This document shows positions 7,645-16,358 of a stretch of DNA of 64,000 nucleotides, one piece after another. The notes beneath the pieces are model-generated. The model was not told the origin of the DNA and did not search any database. It saw only the letters and a list, made by a program, of their open reading frames with translations. The DNA lies in the NCBI RefSeq assembly GCF_014385095.1, contig NZ_JACRTC010000006.1, positions 1 through 64,000 on the forward strand, in the 5' to 3' direction. A program made the translations under genes and the position numbers. Source of the stretch: Zongyangia hominis. GTDB taxonomy: Bacteria > Bacillota > Clostridia > Oscillospirales > Ruminococcaceae. Every line of letters starts with the position of its first letter. Within the stretch, counting starts at the first letter, position 1.

Positions 7645-8337
7645 TTAGTCGCGGTTTCGTCTGCCCGCCAGCAGGACAAGGCGCAATAGCTGCATCAGCG
7701 TCACCAGCAGCGCCGCCACATAGGTCATGGCCGCCGCTGAAAGGACCCGTTTGGCCCCTTGGAGCTCTTCCCCGTCCAGCATGCCGCCCTCGCCCAAAAC
7801 GGCGATGGCCCGGCGGCTGGCGTTAAACTCCACCGGCAGGGTCACCAGCTGAAACACCGCCACGGCGCTAAAGAGCAGGATGCCCGCGATGACCAGGGGC
7901 CGGGCGCCCATGAAAAAGCCCAGGATCACCAGCGGAATGGAGATGGTGGAGCAAAGATTGGTCACCGGCACCAGGCTGTTGCGCACCTTGATGGGGGTAT
8001 AGGCCGTCCCGTACTGAACCGCGTGGCCCGCCTCGTGGGCCGCCACCCCCAACGCCGCCACCGACGTGGAGTGATACACGCTCCCCGACAGGCGGATGAC
8101 GCCCGCTTTGGGGTCGAAGTGGTCGCTGAGCTTGCCGTCGATCATCTGAACCTGGATATGGGAAAGCCCATTCCGGTCCAGGATGCGGCGGGCCGCCTCG
8201 GCGGCGGTGAGTCCGCTGCGGGAGAGCACCCGCTCATAGCGGCTAAAGGTGGTGGAAACTTTCAGCTGCGCCCACACGGATAAAAGCAGCGCGGGCACCA
8301 CCAAAATGAGATAATAGAGATCGTAATAATAAAACAT
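7645..8337 (-). CDS. YugP-family membrane zinc metallopeptidase
   Basis: 230 aa. An N-terminal hydrophobic helix (YYLILVVPALLLS) is followed by a soluble part with the zinc motif HEAGH (about residue 117) and two or three further transmembrane segments at about 145-200 and at the C-terminus. The layout matches the DUF2268/YugP-type neutral zinc peptidases that travel with rsmB and fmt in many Clostridia. Substrate is unknown. The start at 8337 has GGGGAGG 4 nt upstream. It is spaced 52 nt from rsmB. Confidence 0.87.
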   Translation of the reverse strand: MFYYYDLYYLILVVPALLLSVWAQLKVSTTFSRYERVLSRSGLTAAEAARRILDRNGLSHIQVQMIDGKLSDHFDPKAGVIRLSGSVYHSTSVAALGVAAHEAGHAVQYGTAYTPIKVRNSLVPVTNLCSTISIPLVILGFFMGARPLVIAGILLFSAVAVFQLVTLPVEFNASRRAIAVLGEGGMLDGEELQGAKRVLSAAAMTYVAALLVTLMQLLRLVLLAGRRNRD

Positions 8338-8460
8338 TGTTCCTCCCCATGGCTTGTCAATTGGCGCGCGCGGGCCCGCGGGCCATCCCGGCAGGCTGAC
8401 CCTCATTGTACGCCCCACATTTGACCAATCCATGAATGGTTCCCTAAGAATTTCGAACGA

Positions 8461-9384
8461 TTACCCGCCGAAGGCCGTGCCCTTTTCGAGCCTGCGCCCC
8501 CGCAGGAAGTCGACGCCGCTCATCCGCTTTTTGCCCTCCAGCGCCACCTCCAAAAACTCCACCGCGCCTCCGCCGCATCCGACGATCAGGCGCTCTCCGC
8601 TGAGCAGACGTCCGGGTTCCCCGGCATATCCCGCCGCCGGTTTGGCCGCGAAGACCTTGAGCTTTTTGTCCCCCAAGGTGGTGAAGGCCACCGGCCAGGG
8701 GTTGAGGCCCCGCACCAGGTTGTGGATTTCTTCGGCGCTTTTTGAAAAGTCGAGCCGGGCGAGCTTTTTGTCCAGCATGGGCGCGTAGGTGGATGCCTCG
8801 TCGTTCTGGGGCTCTCTGGGCACCTCGCCCCTCTCGAAGAGGGCGATGGTTTCCATCAGGCACTGTGCCCCCAGCGCCATCAAGCGGTCGAAGAGTTCCC
8901 CGGCGGTCTCGTCCTCCCCGATGGGGGTGGCTTTTTTGAGTATCATGTCGCCGGTGTCCAGCCCCTCGCCCATGAACATGGTGGTGATGCCGGTTTCCTT
9001 CTCCCCACGGATGACGCTCCACTGGATGGGACCCGCGCCCCGGTATTTGGGGAGCAGGGAGCCGTGGACATTGACGCAGCCGAGGACCGGAATGTCCAGC
9101 ACCGCCTTGGGCAGAATCTTGCCGTAGGCCACCACCACGATGAGTTCCGGCTTGAGGGCGCGAAGCTGTTCCACCACCGCCGCATCCTTAAAGGTGGTGG
9201 GCTGGAAGACCGGCAGCCCCAGTTCCAGCGCCAGCTCCTTGACCGGGGAAAAGGTCATCTGATAGCCCCGGCCCTTAGGCTTGTCCGGCTGGGTGTAGAC
9301 CCCCAGAATATGGTGCCCGCCCTCCGCGAGGGCACGCAGGCAGGGAACGGCGAAATCGGGCGTCCCCATGAATACAAGGTTCAT
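8461..9384 (-). CDS. fmt: Methionyl-tRNA formyltransferase
   Basis: 307 aa, normal length. It formylates initiator Met-tRNA using 10-formyl-THF. The N-terminal formyltransferase fold begins MNLVFMGTPDFAVP, and the catalytic loop HGSLLPKYRGAGPIQW is intact around residues 108-123. The C-terminal OB-like tRNA-binding domain is present. The start at 9384 has GGGGAGG 7 nt upstream. It pairs with def 77 nt upstream, the enzyme that later removes the formyl group. Confidence 0.95.
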   Translation of the reverse strand: MNLVFMGTPDFAVPCLRALAEGGHHILGVYTQPDKPKGRGYQMTFSPVKELALELGLPVFQPTTFKDAAVVEQLRALKPELIVVVAYGKILPKAVLDIPVLGCVNVHGSLLPKYRGAGPIQWSVIRGEKETGITTMFMGEGLDTGDMILKKATPIGEDETAGELFDRLMALGAQCLMETIALFERGEVPREPQNDEASTYAPMLDKKLARLDFSKSAEEIHNLVRGLNPWPVAFTTLGDKKLKVFAAKPAAGYAGEPGRLLSGERLIVGCGGGAVEFLEVALEGKKRMSGVDFLRGRRLEKGTAFGG

Positions 9385-9408
9385 CTCTATTTCCTCCCCA
9401 CAGGAGAC

Positions 9409-9449
9409 CGTCCCCCGGCGCTCCCCTGTGCTGGGGAAACGCCGGGGAC
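9409..9449 (-). other. GC-rich hairpin between def and fmt
   Basis: Inverted arms (GTCCCC/CGGCG with CGCCG/GGGGAC) form a strong stem in the 76-nt gap between def and fmt. No T-run follows, so it looks like an operon-internal structure that could tune fmt translation or protect an mRNA end. Confidence 0.4.
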
Positions 9450-9460
9450 GCTCCAAAGTC

Positions 9461-9916
9461 TTAGTCGTCCTGCAGCATCCGGGTGGCGATGTCTTTAAAG
9501 AGACGTCCGGAAAGATGGTCGATTTCGTGGCACATGGCCCGGGCGGTGAGCTCGCTTCCTTTGAGGAGGATCTTTTCCCCGTAGCGGTTCTGGGCCGCCA
9601 CCTTGACGTGCATGGGCCGCGCCACAATGCCTGCCTCCCCGGGACAGGACAGACACCCTTCCGGGCCCTCCTGCTTCCCCTTCTCCTCCACGATCTGGGG
9701 GTTAATCAGCTCGATGAGGCCGTCCCCGGCGTCGATGACCACCGCCTGGCGGAGCACGCCGATCTGAGGCGCTGCCAGTCCCGCGCCGTCGGAGGCATAC
9801 ATGGTTTCGGCCATATCGTCGAGCATGGTCCACAGCCGCTCGTTAAAATCGGTGACGGGACGGCATTTCTTGCGGAGAATCTCGTCCCCTTCCAGTACAA
9901 TTTGTCTGATTGCCAT
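9461..9916 (-). CDS. def: Peptide deformylase
   Basis: 151 aa, small type 1/type 3-like deformylase. All three metal-site motifs are present: GAGLAAPQIG (44-53), EGCLS (86-90, with the metal Cys88) and HEIDH (130-134). It removes the N-formyl group from nascent proteins at the ribosome exit. It lies between priA and fmt, the usual order. AGGAG lies upstream of the ATG. Confidence 0.95.
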   Translation of the reverse strand: MAIRQIVLEGDEILRKKCRPVTDFNERLWTMLDDMAETMYASDGAGLAAPQIGVLRQAVVIDAGDGLIELINPQIVEEKGKQEGPEGCLSCPGEAGIVARPMHVKVAAQNRYGEKILLKGSELTARAMCHEIDHLSGRLFKDIATRMLQDD

Positions 9917-9949
9917 GGTTCTAGTATCTCCTTTTTTCTCAAAAATTCT

Positions 9950-12400
9950 CTATTGGTTCGAATCAAAATAGAGATCGGCGAAGAGGGAGACATCGGAAAA
10001 TTCCTTTTGCTTTCCAAGCTCCGTCAATAGCTCGCCCATCATCCTTCTGAAATTGTCGTCGTTTCTGCATTTGATGATGACACGGTAGCGGTATTTGTTG
10101 CTCACCTTCAATATGCCAAAGCCCGTGGGCCCCAGCACCTTGATGGGAAGGGAGGCATACTCCCGGGTCACCTTTTCCCTCATCCGCTCCACAAAGAGCC
10201 CCGCCGCCCGGATGACCTGGCTCTCCCGCTCGCCGGAAAAACCCACCGAGCAGATGGAGCAGAAGGGCGGATAGAGCATCACCTTGCGGTTTAAGATCTC
10301 ATCCTCAAAAAAGCGGTCGTAATCCTGGGCCGCCGCCACCTCGATCACCGGATTTTCCGGCGTGTAGGTCTGGATATAGGCCTTCCCCGGCAGATCGTTT
10401 CTGCCGCACCGGCCCACCACCTGGGTCATCAGGCCAAAAGCCCGCTCATAAGCCCTGAAATCGGTGGAATACAGGGCCTGATCGATGGATAATACCGCCA
10501 CCATGGTCACCTTGGGAAAATTGAGCCCCTTGGCCACCATCTGGGTGCCGATCATCACATCATATTCGCCCCGCCTAAAGGCGTCAAAGTTTTTCTGGTA
10601 GGAAAATTTGGACATGGTGGTGTCCATGTCCATCCGCAGCACCCTGGCCCCCGGCAAAATCTCCCGTAGCTGTTCCTCGGCCTGCTGGGTCCCCACCCCC
10701 ACAAAGCTCAGATGGTCAAAGCCGCACTCGGGGCAGACGCGGGGGACCTCCTCGCTGTATCCGCAGTAGTGGCACATGAGCCGGCCGTTCATGCGGTGAT
10801 AGGTCATGGAAATGCTGCAGTGGGGGCATTTCCACACATGCCCGCAGGACGGGCACCGCACACTGGTGTGGTAGCCCCGGCGATTGAGGAGCAGAATTGC
10901 CTGCTCGCCTTTTTGGAGCGTCTTTTTGAGCGCGTCCAAAACGGCGGCGCTGTAAATGGAGGTGTTGCCCTCCATGGCGCCCATACGCATGTCCACAATA
11001 TAGGTCTCCGGGAGCTTGGCCGCGGCGTAGCGCCGGCGCATGCTCACCAGATGGTAGCGCCCCGTTTTGGCGAAGTAGAAGCTCTCCACCGACGGGGTGG
11101 CGGAGGAGAGTAAAAGCATGGCTCCGTGGTAGTTGCAGCGGACCTTGGCCACATCCCTGGCGTGGAAGCGGGGGGAGGACTCCGATTTATAGGTGTGCTC
11201 CTGCTCCTCGTCAATGATGATAAGCCCGATGTGCTCAAGCGGGGCGAAGACCGCGCTGCGGGTGCCCACCACCACCTGGACTTCCCCCCGGCGGATGCGT
11301 TTCCATTCGTCCAGGCGCTGTCCCATGGAGAGGGCGCTGTGCATCACCGCCACATTCTTCCCAAAGCACCGGTGGAAGTATTCCACCGTCTGGGGGGTCA
11401 GGGAGATTTCCGGCACCATGACGATGACCGACTTCCCATCGGCGATGACCTGTTTTGTCAGCTTCAAAAAGACGGAGGTCTTGCCGCTGCCGGTGACGCC
11501 GTAGAGCAGGGCGGTCGTATAACGCCCCGAACGGTAATCGGCATAAAGCTGGTTGTAGGCCTTCTGCTGGTAGTCGGAGAGGGTGATGGCGAGGGGCTCT
11601 TCCGAAGTCGCGGGCTCTTGCGGGCTGCGGTAGACTTCACATTCCAGATATTCCACCACCCCGGCGTCCCGCAGCCGGTCGGTGACGGCCCGGGTCACCC
11701 CGGTAAAGTACCCGATCTCCTTGAGGGTGGCAGAACCCACCTCCTCGAGAAATTCGGCCACCGCCTGCTGCTTTTGGGTCAGCTTTTTGTCGGGAGGGGG
11801 CTCCTCCCCCGTCAGGCGCACCATGGTCACCGTCTCGTCCAATACCCGGCGGTGGACATCCTCGAGCTTTGCGATGAGCCCTAGTCCCTGCAGCTTCTCT
11901 AAAAGGGATTTGGGGTCTGCAAAGCCCAGGTCCGCCTTGATTTTTTGCTCCTGGACCCCGTCTTTGCGGTTTTTGATGTAGGTGTAAAGCCGGCTCTCGT
12001 CCCCGGAAAGGTTCATGGCCTCCTCGGCGTAGGGGTCCCGGAGGGCCGTGTACCGGGGCCTGATTTCATACCCCAGGCCGCCGGGGAGCACACAGCGCAG
12101 GGCGTCGAACCAGGTGCAGAAGGTGCTCTCCTTGAGCGCCCGCATGAGCCGGAGCATCTCGCTTGTGAGGACGGGCCTCTCGTCGATGACCCGGCTGACC
12201 GGCTTGAGAAAGCTCTCCCGCTCCCGCTCGCCAAAGCCCAAAACCACACCCTGGCGCTTTTGGTTGCCCCGTCCGAAGGGGACCAGCACCCGGCAGCCCA
12301 CCAGCGCGGAGGACTGGCCCGGTTTCGGCGGGAGATAATCGTATAATTTGTCAAAATGAAAGGCAGCTTTGTCCACTGCGACCTTCACTACGTCCACCAC
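9950..12400 (-). CDS. priA: Primosomal protein N' (replication restart helicase PriA)
   Basis: 816 aa, with a GTG start at 12400. The N-terminal DNA-binding region is followed by a superfamily 2 helicase: GVTGSGKTSVF (Walker A, near 304), DEEQEHTYK (Walker B/DEEH-type), and helicase C motifs. Paired zinc-binding cysteines are visible (CPSCGHVWKCPHC...CHYCGYSEEVPRVCPEC). PriA reloads the replisome at stalled forks. GGAGGTGG lies 12 nt before the GTG, a little far, so the exact start is less certain than the identity. Confidence 0.95.
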   Translation of the reverse strand: MVDVVKVAVDKAAFHFDKLYDYLPPKPGQSSALVGCRVLVPFGRGNQKRQGVVLGFGERERESFLKPVSRVIDERPVLTSEMLRLMRALKESTFCTWFDALRCVLPGGLGYEIRPRYTALRDPYAEEAMNLSGDESRLYTYIKNRKDGVQEQKIKADLGFADPKSLLEKLQGLGLIAKLEDVHRRVLDETVTMVRLTGEEPPPDKKLTQKQQAVAEFLEEVGSATLKEIGYFTGVTRAVTDRLRDAGVVEYLECEVYRSPQEPATSEEPLAITLSDYQQKAYNQLYADYRSGRYTTALLYGVTGSGKTSVFLKLTKQVIADGKSVIVMVPEISLTPQTVEYFHRCFGKNVAVMHSALSMGQRLDEWKRIRRGEVQVVVGTRSAVFAPLEHIGLIIIDEEQEHTYKSESSPRFHARDVAKVRCNYHGAMLLLSSATPSVESFYFAKTGRYHLVSMRRRYAAAKLPETYIVDMRMGAMEGNTSIYSAAVLDALKKTLQKGEQAILLLNRRGYHTSVRCPSCGHVWKCPHCSISMTYHRMNGRLMCHYCGYSEEVPRVCPECGFDHLSFVGVGTQQAEEQLREILPGARVLRMDMDTTMSKFSYQKNFDAFRRGEYDVMIGTQMVAKGLNFPKVTMVAVLSIDQALYSTDFRAYERAFGLMTQVVGRCGRNDLPGKAYIQTYTPENPVIEVAAAQDYDRFFEDEILNRKVMLYPPFCSICSVGFSGERESQVIRAAGLFVERMREKVTREYASLPIKVLGPTGFGILKVSNKYRYRVIIKCRNDDNFRRMMGELLTELGKQKEFSDVSLFADLYFDSNQ

Positions 12401-12437
12401 AGCGATGACAAGCCACCTCCATTTTCCCGTTGTGTCG

Positions 12438-13634
12438 TCAAAGAGCCAACAGCCGGTCCAGAATCACGTCGGCCAGCTCCTCTTTCTCCATGAGGGGGAG
12501 GCGCTCCGCGCCTTCTTTGGTCAGCAGGGTGACGATGTTGGTATCCACCCCAAAGCCCGCGCCCGCCTCGCTTAAGGAATTGGCCACGATCATGTCGGCG
12601 TTTTTGGCGTTTAACTTTTTGGCGGAATTTTCGAGGAGATCCCGCGTCTCCATGGAGAAGCCGCAGACGATCTGCCCCGGGCGCTTGTGCTCCCCCACAT
12701 AGCGCAGGATGTCCGGGTTTTTGACAAGGCGCACCTCCATGGTGTCCTCCCCGGCTTTTTTGATCTTATCCCTGGCCGTGGTTTCAGGGCGGAAGTCCCC
12801 CACCGCCGCCGTTTTGACGACGATGTCGGCTTCTTCCATGCGCGCCTTGACCTCCTCGAACATCTCAAGGGCCGAGCGCACGTCCACCCGGCAGACGCCC
12901 TGGGGCGTGGGCAGGGCGACGGGACCGGCCACCAGCGTCACCTGAGCGCCCCGCAGGGCGGCCCGGCGGGCGACGGCGAAGCCCATCTTCCCGCTGGAAT
13001 GGTTGGTGATATAGCGCACCGGGTCCAAAGCCTCCTGGGTGGGGCCGGCCGTCACCAGCACCCGCTTGCCCACAAGGTCTTGTTTCTCATGCAAAAGAAA
13101 ACAAATCCGCTCGAAGATTTCCTCCGGCTCGGCCAGACGCCCCCTGCCCACATCGGCGCAGGCGAGGCGACCCACCCCCGGTTCGACCAGGGATACGCCC
13201 AGCTCCTCCAGCGCTTTCAGGTTGCGCTGGGTCACTGGGTTTTCATACATACCGGTGTTCATGGCCGGGGCCACCAGCTTTTTGCAGGAAGCCGCCAGCC
13301 AGGTGGTGGAAAGCATGTCGTCGGCCAGACCGCAGGCAAATTTGGCGATGATGTTGGCGGTGGCGGGGGCCACCACAAACAGGTCCGCCCGCTTGGCCAA
13401 GGCCACATGTTCCACATTCCACTGGAAGTTGCGGTCAAAGGTGTCGGTGACGCACTTTTGGCCGGTAAGCGTTTCAAAGGTGAGAGGGGCGACAAACTCC
13501 ATGGCGTTTTGGGTCATGATGACGTGGACCTCACCCCCCGCTTTGACAAGGGAGCTGGCAAGATAGGCCGCCTTGTAGGCGGCGATGCCGCCGGTGACGC
13601 CCAGTACGATGGTTTTGCCCTTAAGCTGCTTCAT
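12438..13634 (-). CDS. coaBC: Bifunctional phosphopantothenoylcysteine decarboxylase/synthetase
   Basis: 398 aa. The N-terminal CoaC flavoprotein (about 1-185) shows LGVTGGIAAYKA, the catalytic His in NVEHVALAKRADL, PAMN (in APAMNTGMY) and the active-site Cys in RLACADVGRGR. The C-terminal CoaB domain has TAGPTQEALDPVRYITNHSSG and KKLNAKNADMIVAN. Together they turn phosphopantothenate into phosphopantetheine in coenzyme A synthesis. This links to coaX and the PanT-like transporter at the right end of the window. AAGGAGGG lies upstream of the ATG. Confidence 0.96.
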   Translation of the reverse strand: MKQLKGKTIVLGVTGGIAAYKAAYLASSLVKAGGEVHVIMTQNAMEFVAPLTFETLTGQKCVTDTFDRNFQWNVEHVALAKRADLFVVAPATANIIAKFACGLADDMLSTTWLAASCKKLVAPAMNTGMYENPVTQRNLKALEELGVSLVEPGVGRLACADVGRGRLAEPEEIFERICFLLHEKQDLVGKRVLVTAGPTQEALDPVRYITNHSSGKMGFAVARRAALRGAQVTLVAGPVALPTPQGVCRVDVRSALEMFEEVKARMEEADIVVKTAAVGDFRPETTARDKIKKAGEDTMEVRLVKNPDILRYVGEHKRPGQIVCGFSMETRDLLENSAKKLNAKNADMIVANSLSEAGAGFGVDTNIVTLLTKEGAERLPLMEKEELADVILDRLLAL

Positions 13635-13655
13635 GGAATCGCCCTCCTTCCCTTT

Positions 13656-13874
13656 TTATTCGATGTCCTGGCCGATATTGTACGGCTCCACCAGCTTATA
13701 TTTATTGTTGGTAAATTCCTCTACCGCAATTTGGACCGGTTTTTCCACCAGAATATCATGGCTTTCCTCCGCGTCCTCGGCGATCTGGCGGGCCCGTTTG
13801 GCCACGGCCACCACCAGCGAGTAGTAGCTCTGACCCGGTTTTAAAATATGGGATGTCACTGCCGGTTTAAGCAT
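13656..13874 (-). CDS. rpoZ: RNA polymerase omega subunit
   Basis: 72 aa. The start at 13874 has GAGGTG 8 nt upstream and overlaps the gmk stop by 8 nt. The sequence has the omega pattern: MLKPAV start, a helix with YSLVVAVAKRARQIAEDAEE, and a C-terminal YNIGQDIE. It stabilises the beta-prime subunit. The gmk-rpoZ-coaBC order is conserved in Firmicutes. Confidence 0.93.
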   Translation of the reverse strand: MLKPAVTSHILKPGQSYYSLVVAVAKRARQIAEDAEESHDILVEKPVQIAVEEFTNNKYKLVEPYNIGQDIE

Positions 13875-14478
13875 CTTCAAGCACCTCTTCCACAAACTGT
13901 TTCATATGATTCATGCTGCATTTTTGCGCGCAGACAATGGCGTCCAATTTTTCCAGCGCGTTGTCGATGGTGTCGTTGATGACCACGTAGTCATACTCTT
14001 TCGCCATGGCGATCTCGCTGTGGGAACGCTCCAAACGGCGGCGGATGGTCTCCTCGTCCTCGGTCTTGCGGTCCACCAGACGCCGGGTCAGCTCCTGCAT
14101 GTTGGGGGGCATGATGAAGATGAAGATGGCGTCGGGGCAGCTCTCTTTGATCTGCATGGCGCCCTGGACCTCGATTTCCAAAATCACGTCCAGTCCGTCC
14201 TCCAGCATCTGCTCCACCGGCTCCCGGGGCGTGCCGTATTGGTGGCCGCTGTAAGTGGCGTATTCGAGCATCTCGTTTTGCTCAATCTTTTTGTCAAATT
14301 CCTTTTCGGTGAGAAAATAGTAGTGCACGCCGCTGACTTCTCCTGTCCTCGGCTGGCGGGTGGTGGCTGAAATCGATAGCCGCGCCCCCGGGTTCTTTTC
14401 CAGATAGCTGCGCAATACCGTGCCTTTTCCCACCCCGGAGGGCCCGGAAAGGACGATCAACAGTCCTCGTTTATTCAT
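13867..14478 (-). CDS. gmk: Guanylate kinase
   Basis: 203 aa, normal length. The P-loop [10 protein letters not shown] is at residues 10-19, and the GMP-binding core has [22 protein letters not shown]. It converts GMP to GDP. It overlaps remA by 8 nt at the start and rpoZ by 8 nt at the stop, a tightly packed arrangement that suggests coupled translation. Confidence 0.96.
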   Translation of the reverse strand: MNKRGLLIVLSGPSGVGKGTVLRSYLEKNPGARLSISATTRQPRTGEVSGVHYYFLTEKEFDKKIEQNEMLEYATYSGHQYGTPREPVEQMLEDGLDVILEIEVQGAMQIKESCPDAIFIFIMPPNMQELTRRLVDRKTEDEETIRRRLERSHSEIAMAKEYDYVVINDTIDNALEKLDAIVCAQKCSMNHMKQFVEEVLEDA

Positions 14479-14734
14479 CTTCCTCCATCTCCTCTTCCTC
14501 GTCGTCGATCAGGCGGTTGGCCACCGTTTCCGGCTGGACGGCCGAAAGGATGACATGGTCGCTGTCGGTAATGATGACCGCACGGGTCCGGCGGCCGTAG
14601 GTGGCGTCGATCAGGGTGCCGCGGTCCCGGGCGTCCTGAATGATGCGCTTGATGGGCGCGGACTCCGGGCTGACAATGGCCACCAGCCGGTTTGCGGACA
14701 CCATGTTGCCGAATCCGATATTGATCAGTTTCAT
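14471..14734 (-). CDS. remA: RemA/DUF370 regulatory protein
   Basis: 87 aa. The conserved DUF370 core starts [30 protein letters not shown] and runs to about residue 70; the last dozen residues are an acidic tail. In B. subtilis RemA is a DNA-binding activator of biofilm matrix and osmoprotection genes. The yicC-remA-gmk order is a Firmicutes hallmark. It overlaps gmk by 8 nt. Confidence 0.92.
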   Translation of the reverse strand: MKLINIGFGNMVSANRLVAIVSPESAPIKRIIQDARDRGTLIDATYGRRTRAVIITDSDHVILSAVQPETVANRLIDDEEEEMEEDE

Positions 14735-14823
14735 GTCGGTACTCCTTTTTTATGATGCCGGCGGAAGTTTGGCTCTTCCCCGCGCCGCCGGGCGCCGGTG
14801 GGAAGATCCTGCCACAAAAAGTT

Positions 14824-15702
14824 CTATTCTAAATTCTGGATCTGTTCCCTGATCTTCTCGATCTCGCTCTTGACATCCACCACAATCCGGGCGATCTCGC
14901 TGTCCTGGGCCTTGGAACCGATGGTGTTCACTTCCCGGTTGACTTCCTGCACCAGAAAGTCCAGCTTGCGCCCCACCGGACCGCCGGCGGAGAGGATCTC
15001 CCGGAACTGGCCGAGATGGCTATGCAGGCGCACCGTCTCTTCGTTGACCGCCACCTTGTCGGCGAAGATGGCCGCCTCGGTGATAATCCGCTGCTCGTCG
15101 AAGCGGTTGTCCCCCAGGACCTCCGTCATCTTTTGATAAAGCCGGTCGTAATATTCTTTGACGGTGGCGGGGGAGCGCTCCTCCACCCGGGCCACCTGTT
15201 CCTCGATGAAGTCGAGCCGGGAGCGGATGTCCTCCGCCAGACGCCCGCCCTCTGTTTCCCGCATGGAGAGAAACGCGGCCACCGCCTCGTCGGCCACCTG
15301 GCGCACGCCGTCCCAGATGACACTCTCGTCCTCCACGTTTTTGCGCACCGTAAAGATATCGGAAAAGCGGGAGATGGAGGATAAGCTCAGATCGTCGGTG
15401 AGGTCGAACTTTTCGCTCAGCTCCCGCAGCGCCTTTACATAGGAACGGGTGAGATCATGGTTGATCTCCACCTCGGCGCTTGCTCCTTCCAGCGTCAGGA
15501 TGGTCACGCCCACGTCGATCTTCCCTCTGGATACCCGCTGCTGCAAATAGCTTTTGATCTTTTCCTCCAGATAACCGTAGACCCGGGGCACCCGGGCGGA
15601 AAACTCGAAGAACCGGTGGTTGACGGATTTGATCTCAAATAGGATATCCCTGCCGTCGATGATTTGTTCGCTCCGGCCATAGCCGGTCATGCTTCTGATC
15701 AT
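14824..15702 (-). CDS. YicC/YloC-family endoribonuclease
   Basis: 292 aa, typical length. It starts MIRSMTGYGR, the family signature, and ends with the conserved C-terminal block (GRKLDFLVQEVNREVNTIGSKA). YicC proteins are endoribonucleases linked to stress and small-RNA turnover. It is the first gene of the long minus-strand cluster; a good sigma-A promoter lies 68 nt upstream. Confidence 0.93.
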   Translation of the reverse strand: MIRSMTGYGRSEQIIDGRDILFEIKSVNHRFFEFSARVPRVYGYLEEKIKSYLQQRVSRGKIDVGVTILTLEGASAEVEINHDLTRSYVKALRELSEKFDLTDDLSLSSISRFSDIFTVRKNVEDESVIWDGVRQVADEAVAAFLSMRETEGGRLAEDIRSRLDFIEEQVARVEERSPATVKEYYDRLYQKMTEVLGDNRFDEQRIITEAAIFADKVAVNEETVRLHSHLGQFREILSAGGPVGRKLDFLVQEVNREVNTIGSKAQDSEIARIVVDVKSEIEKIREQIQNLE

Positions 15703-15769
15703 GATATTTTGCCGCCTTATTCCCTTTATTTTGAACCATTTGATTGCAGAATAAAATATACCAATCTAT

Positions 15770-15799
15770 ATTTTACTATTGTTGCGCGTGATTTGTCAA
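15770..15799 (-). promoter_or_regulatory. Sigma-A promoter of the yicC...spoVM cluster
   Basis: On the minus strand, TTGACA (15799-15794), an 18-nt spacer and TAAAAT (15775-15770). It is the only strong promoter seen ahead of the 15-kb minus-strand cluster. Confidence 0.75.
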
Positions 15800-15853
15800 C
15801 GTAAACGCGCCTTTTCCTCCCGCTTTCTCCCACGGGAAGGTCCGCCATCGTCC

Positions 15854-16285
15854 CTATACTTTCCGCCACTCCATGGCGATCTCCCTTTCCCCGGTGTCGG
15901 GCTCCACCTCCCGGCCCGTCTCGAAAAAGCCCTGTCTGCGGTAGAAGGCTACGGCCCGCTCGTTTTTTTCGTACACATGCAGCCGCAAAACGGCATAGCG
16001 GGACTTGAGTTCCGCTAACAGCCGGGCGCCGACGCCCCTGCCCCGGGACCCCTGGGCCACAAATATTCCCGCGATATAGTTTCCCTCCGCCAACCCCAAA
16101 AATCCCAGGAGCTCCCCCTCCTCCTCGTATACGAAAACCTGCGCTTCTTGAAGCGCCAGGCCCACCGCCTCCCGGTGGCCGCGCCAATAGGATGCCGGCA
16201 GAAAGGGGTGGGCCTGCAAGTTGCCTTCCAGCCAGATGTTTAGCACCCGCTCCCGCATCCCACCGCTGTAACTGAGAATGGCCAT
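15854..16285 (-). CDS. GNAT-family N-acetyltransferase
   Basis: 143 aa with AAGGAGGG 7 nt before the ATG at 16285. The acetyl-CoA loop is visible as AQGSRGRGVGARLL (about 85-98), followed by the LHVYEKNERAVAFYRRQGF strand-helix typical of GNAT enzymes. Substrate unknown; the family includes protein and small-molecule acetylases. A terminator separates it from the OadA-like gene upstream, so it likely has its own promoter or depends on read-through. Confidence 0.85.
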   Translation of the reverse strand: MAILSYSGGMRERVLNIWLEGNLQAHPFLPASYWRGHREAVGLALQEAQVFVYEEEGELLGFLGLAEGNYIAGIFVAQGSRGRGVGARLLAELKSRYAVLRLHVYEKNERAVAFYRRQGFFETGREVEPDTGEREIAMEWRKV

Positions 16286-16303
16286 ATTGTCGCCCTCCTT
16301 TGC

Positions 16304-16341
16304 AAAGTAAAAAGAAGCGCCCCGGTATAAACCGGAGCGCT
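16304..16341 (-). terminator. Terminator after the biotin-enzyme operon
   Basis: Stem AGCGC.CCGGT with ACCGG.GCGCT around an ATAA loop, with one mismatch, then TTCTTTTTAC on the minus strand. It ends the carboxyltransferase-carrier-OadA operon. Confidence 0.75.
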
Positions 16342-16358
16342 GACGTTTGCGTATCTGA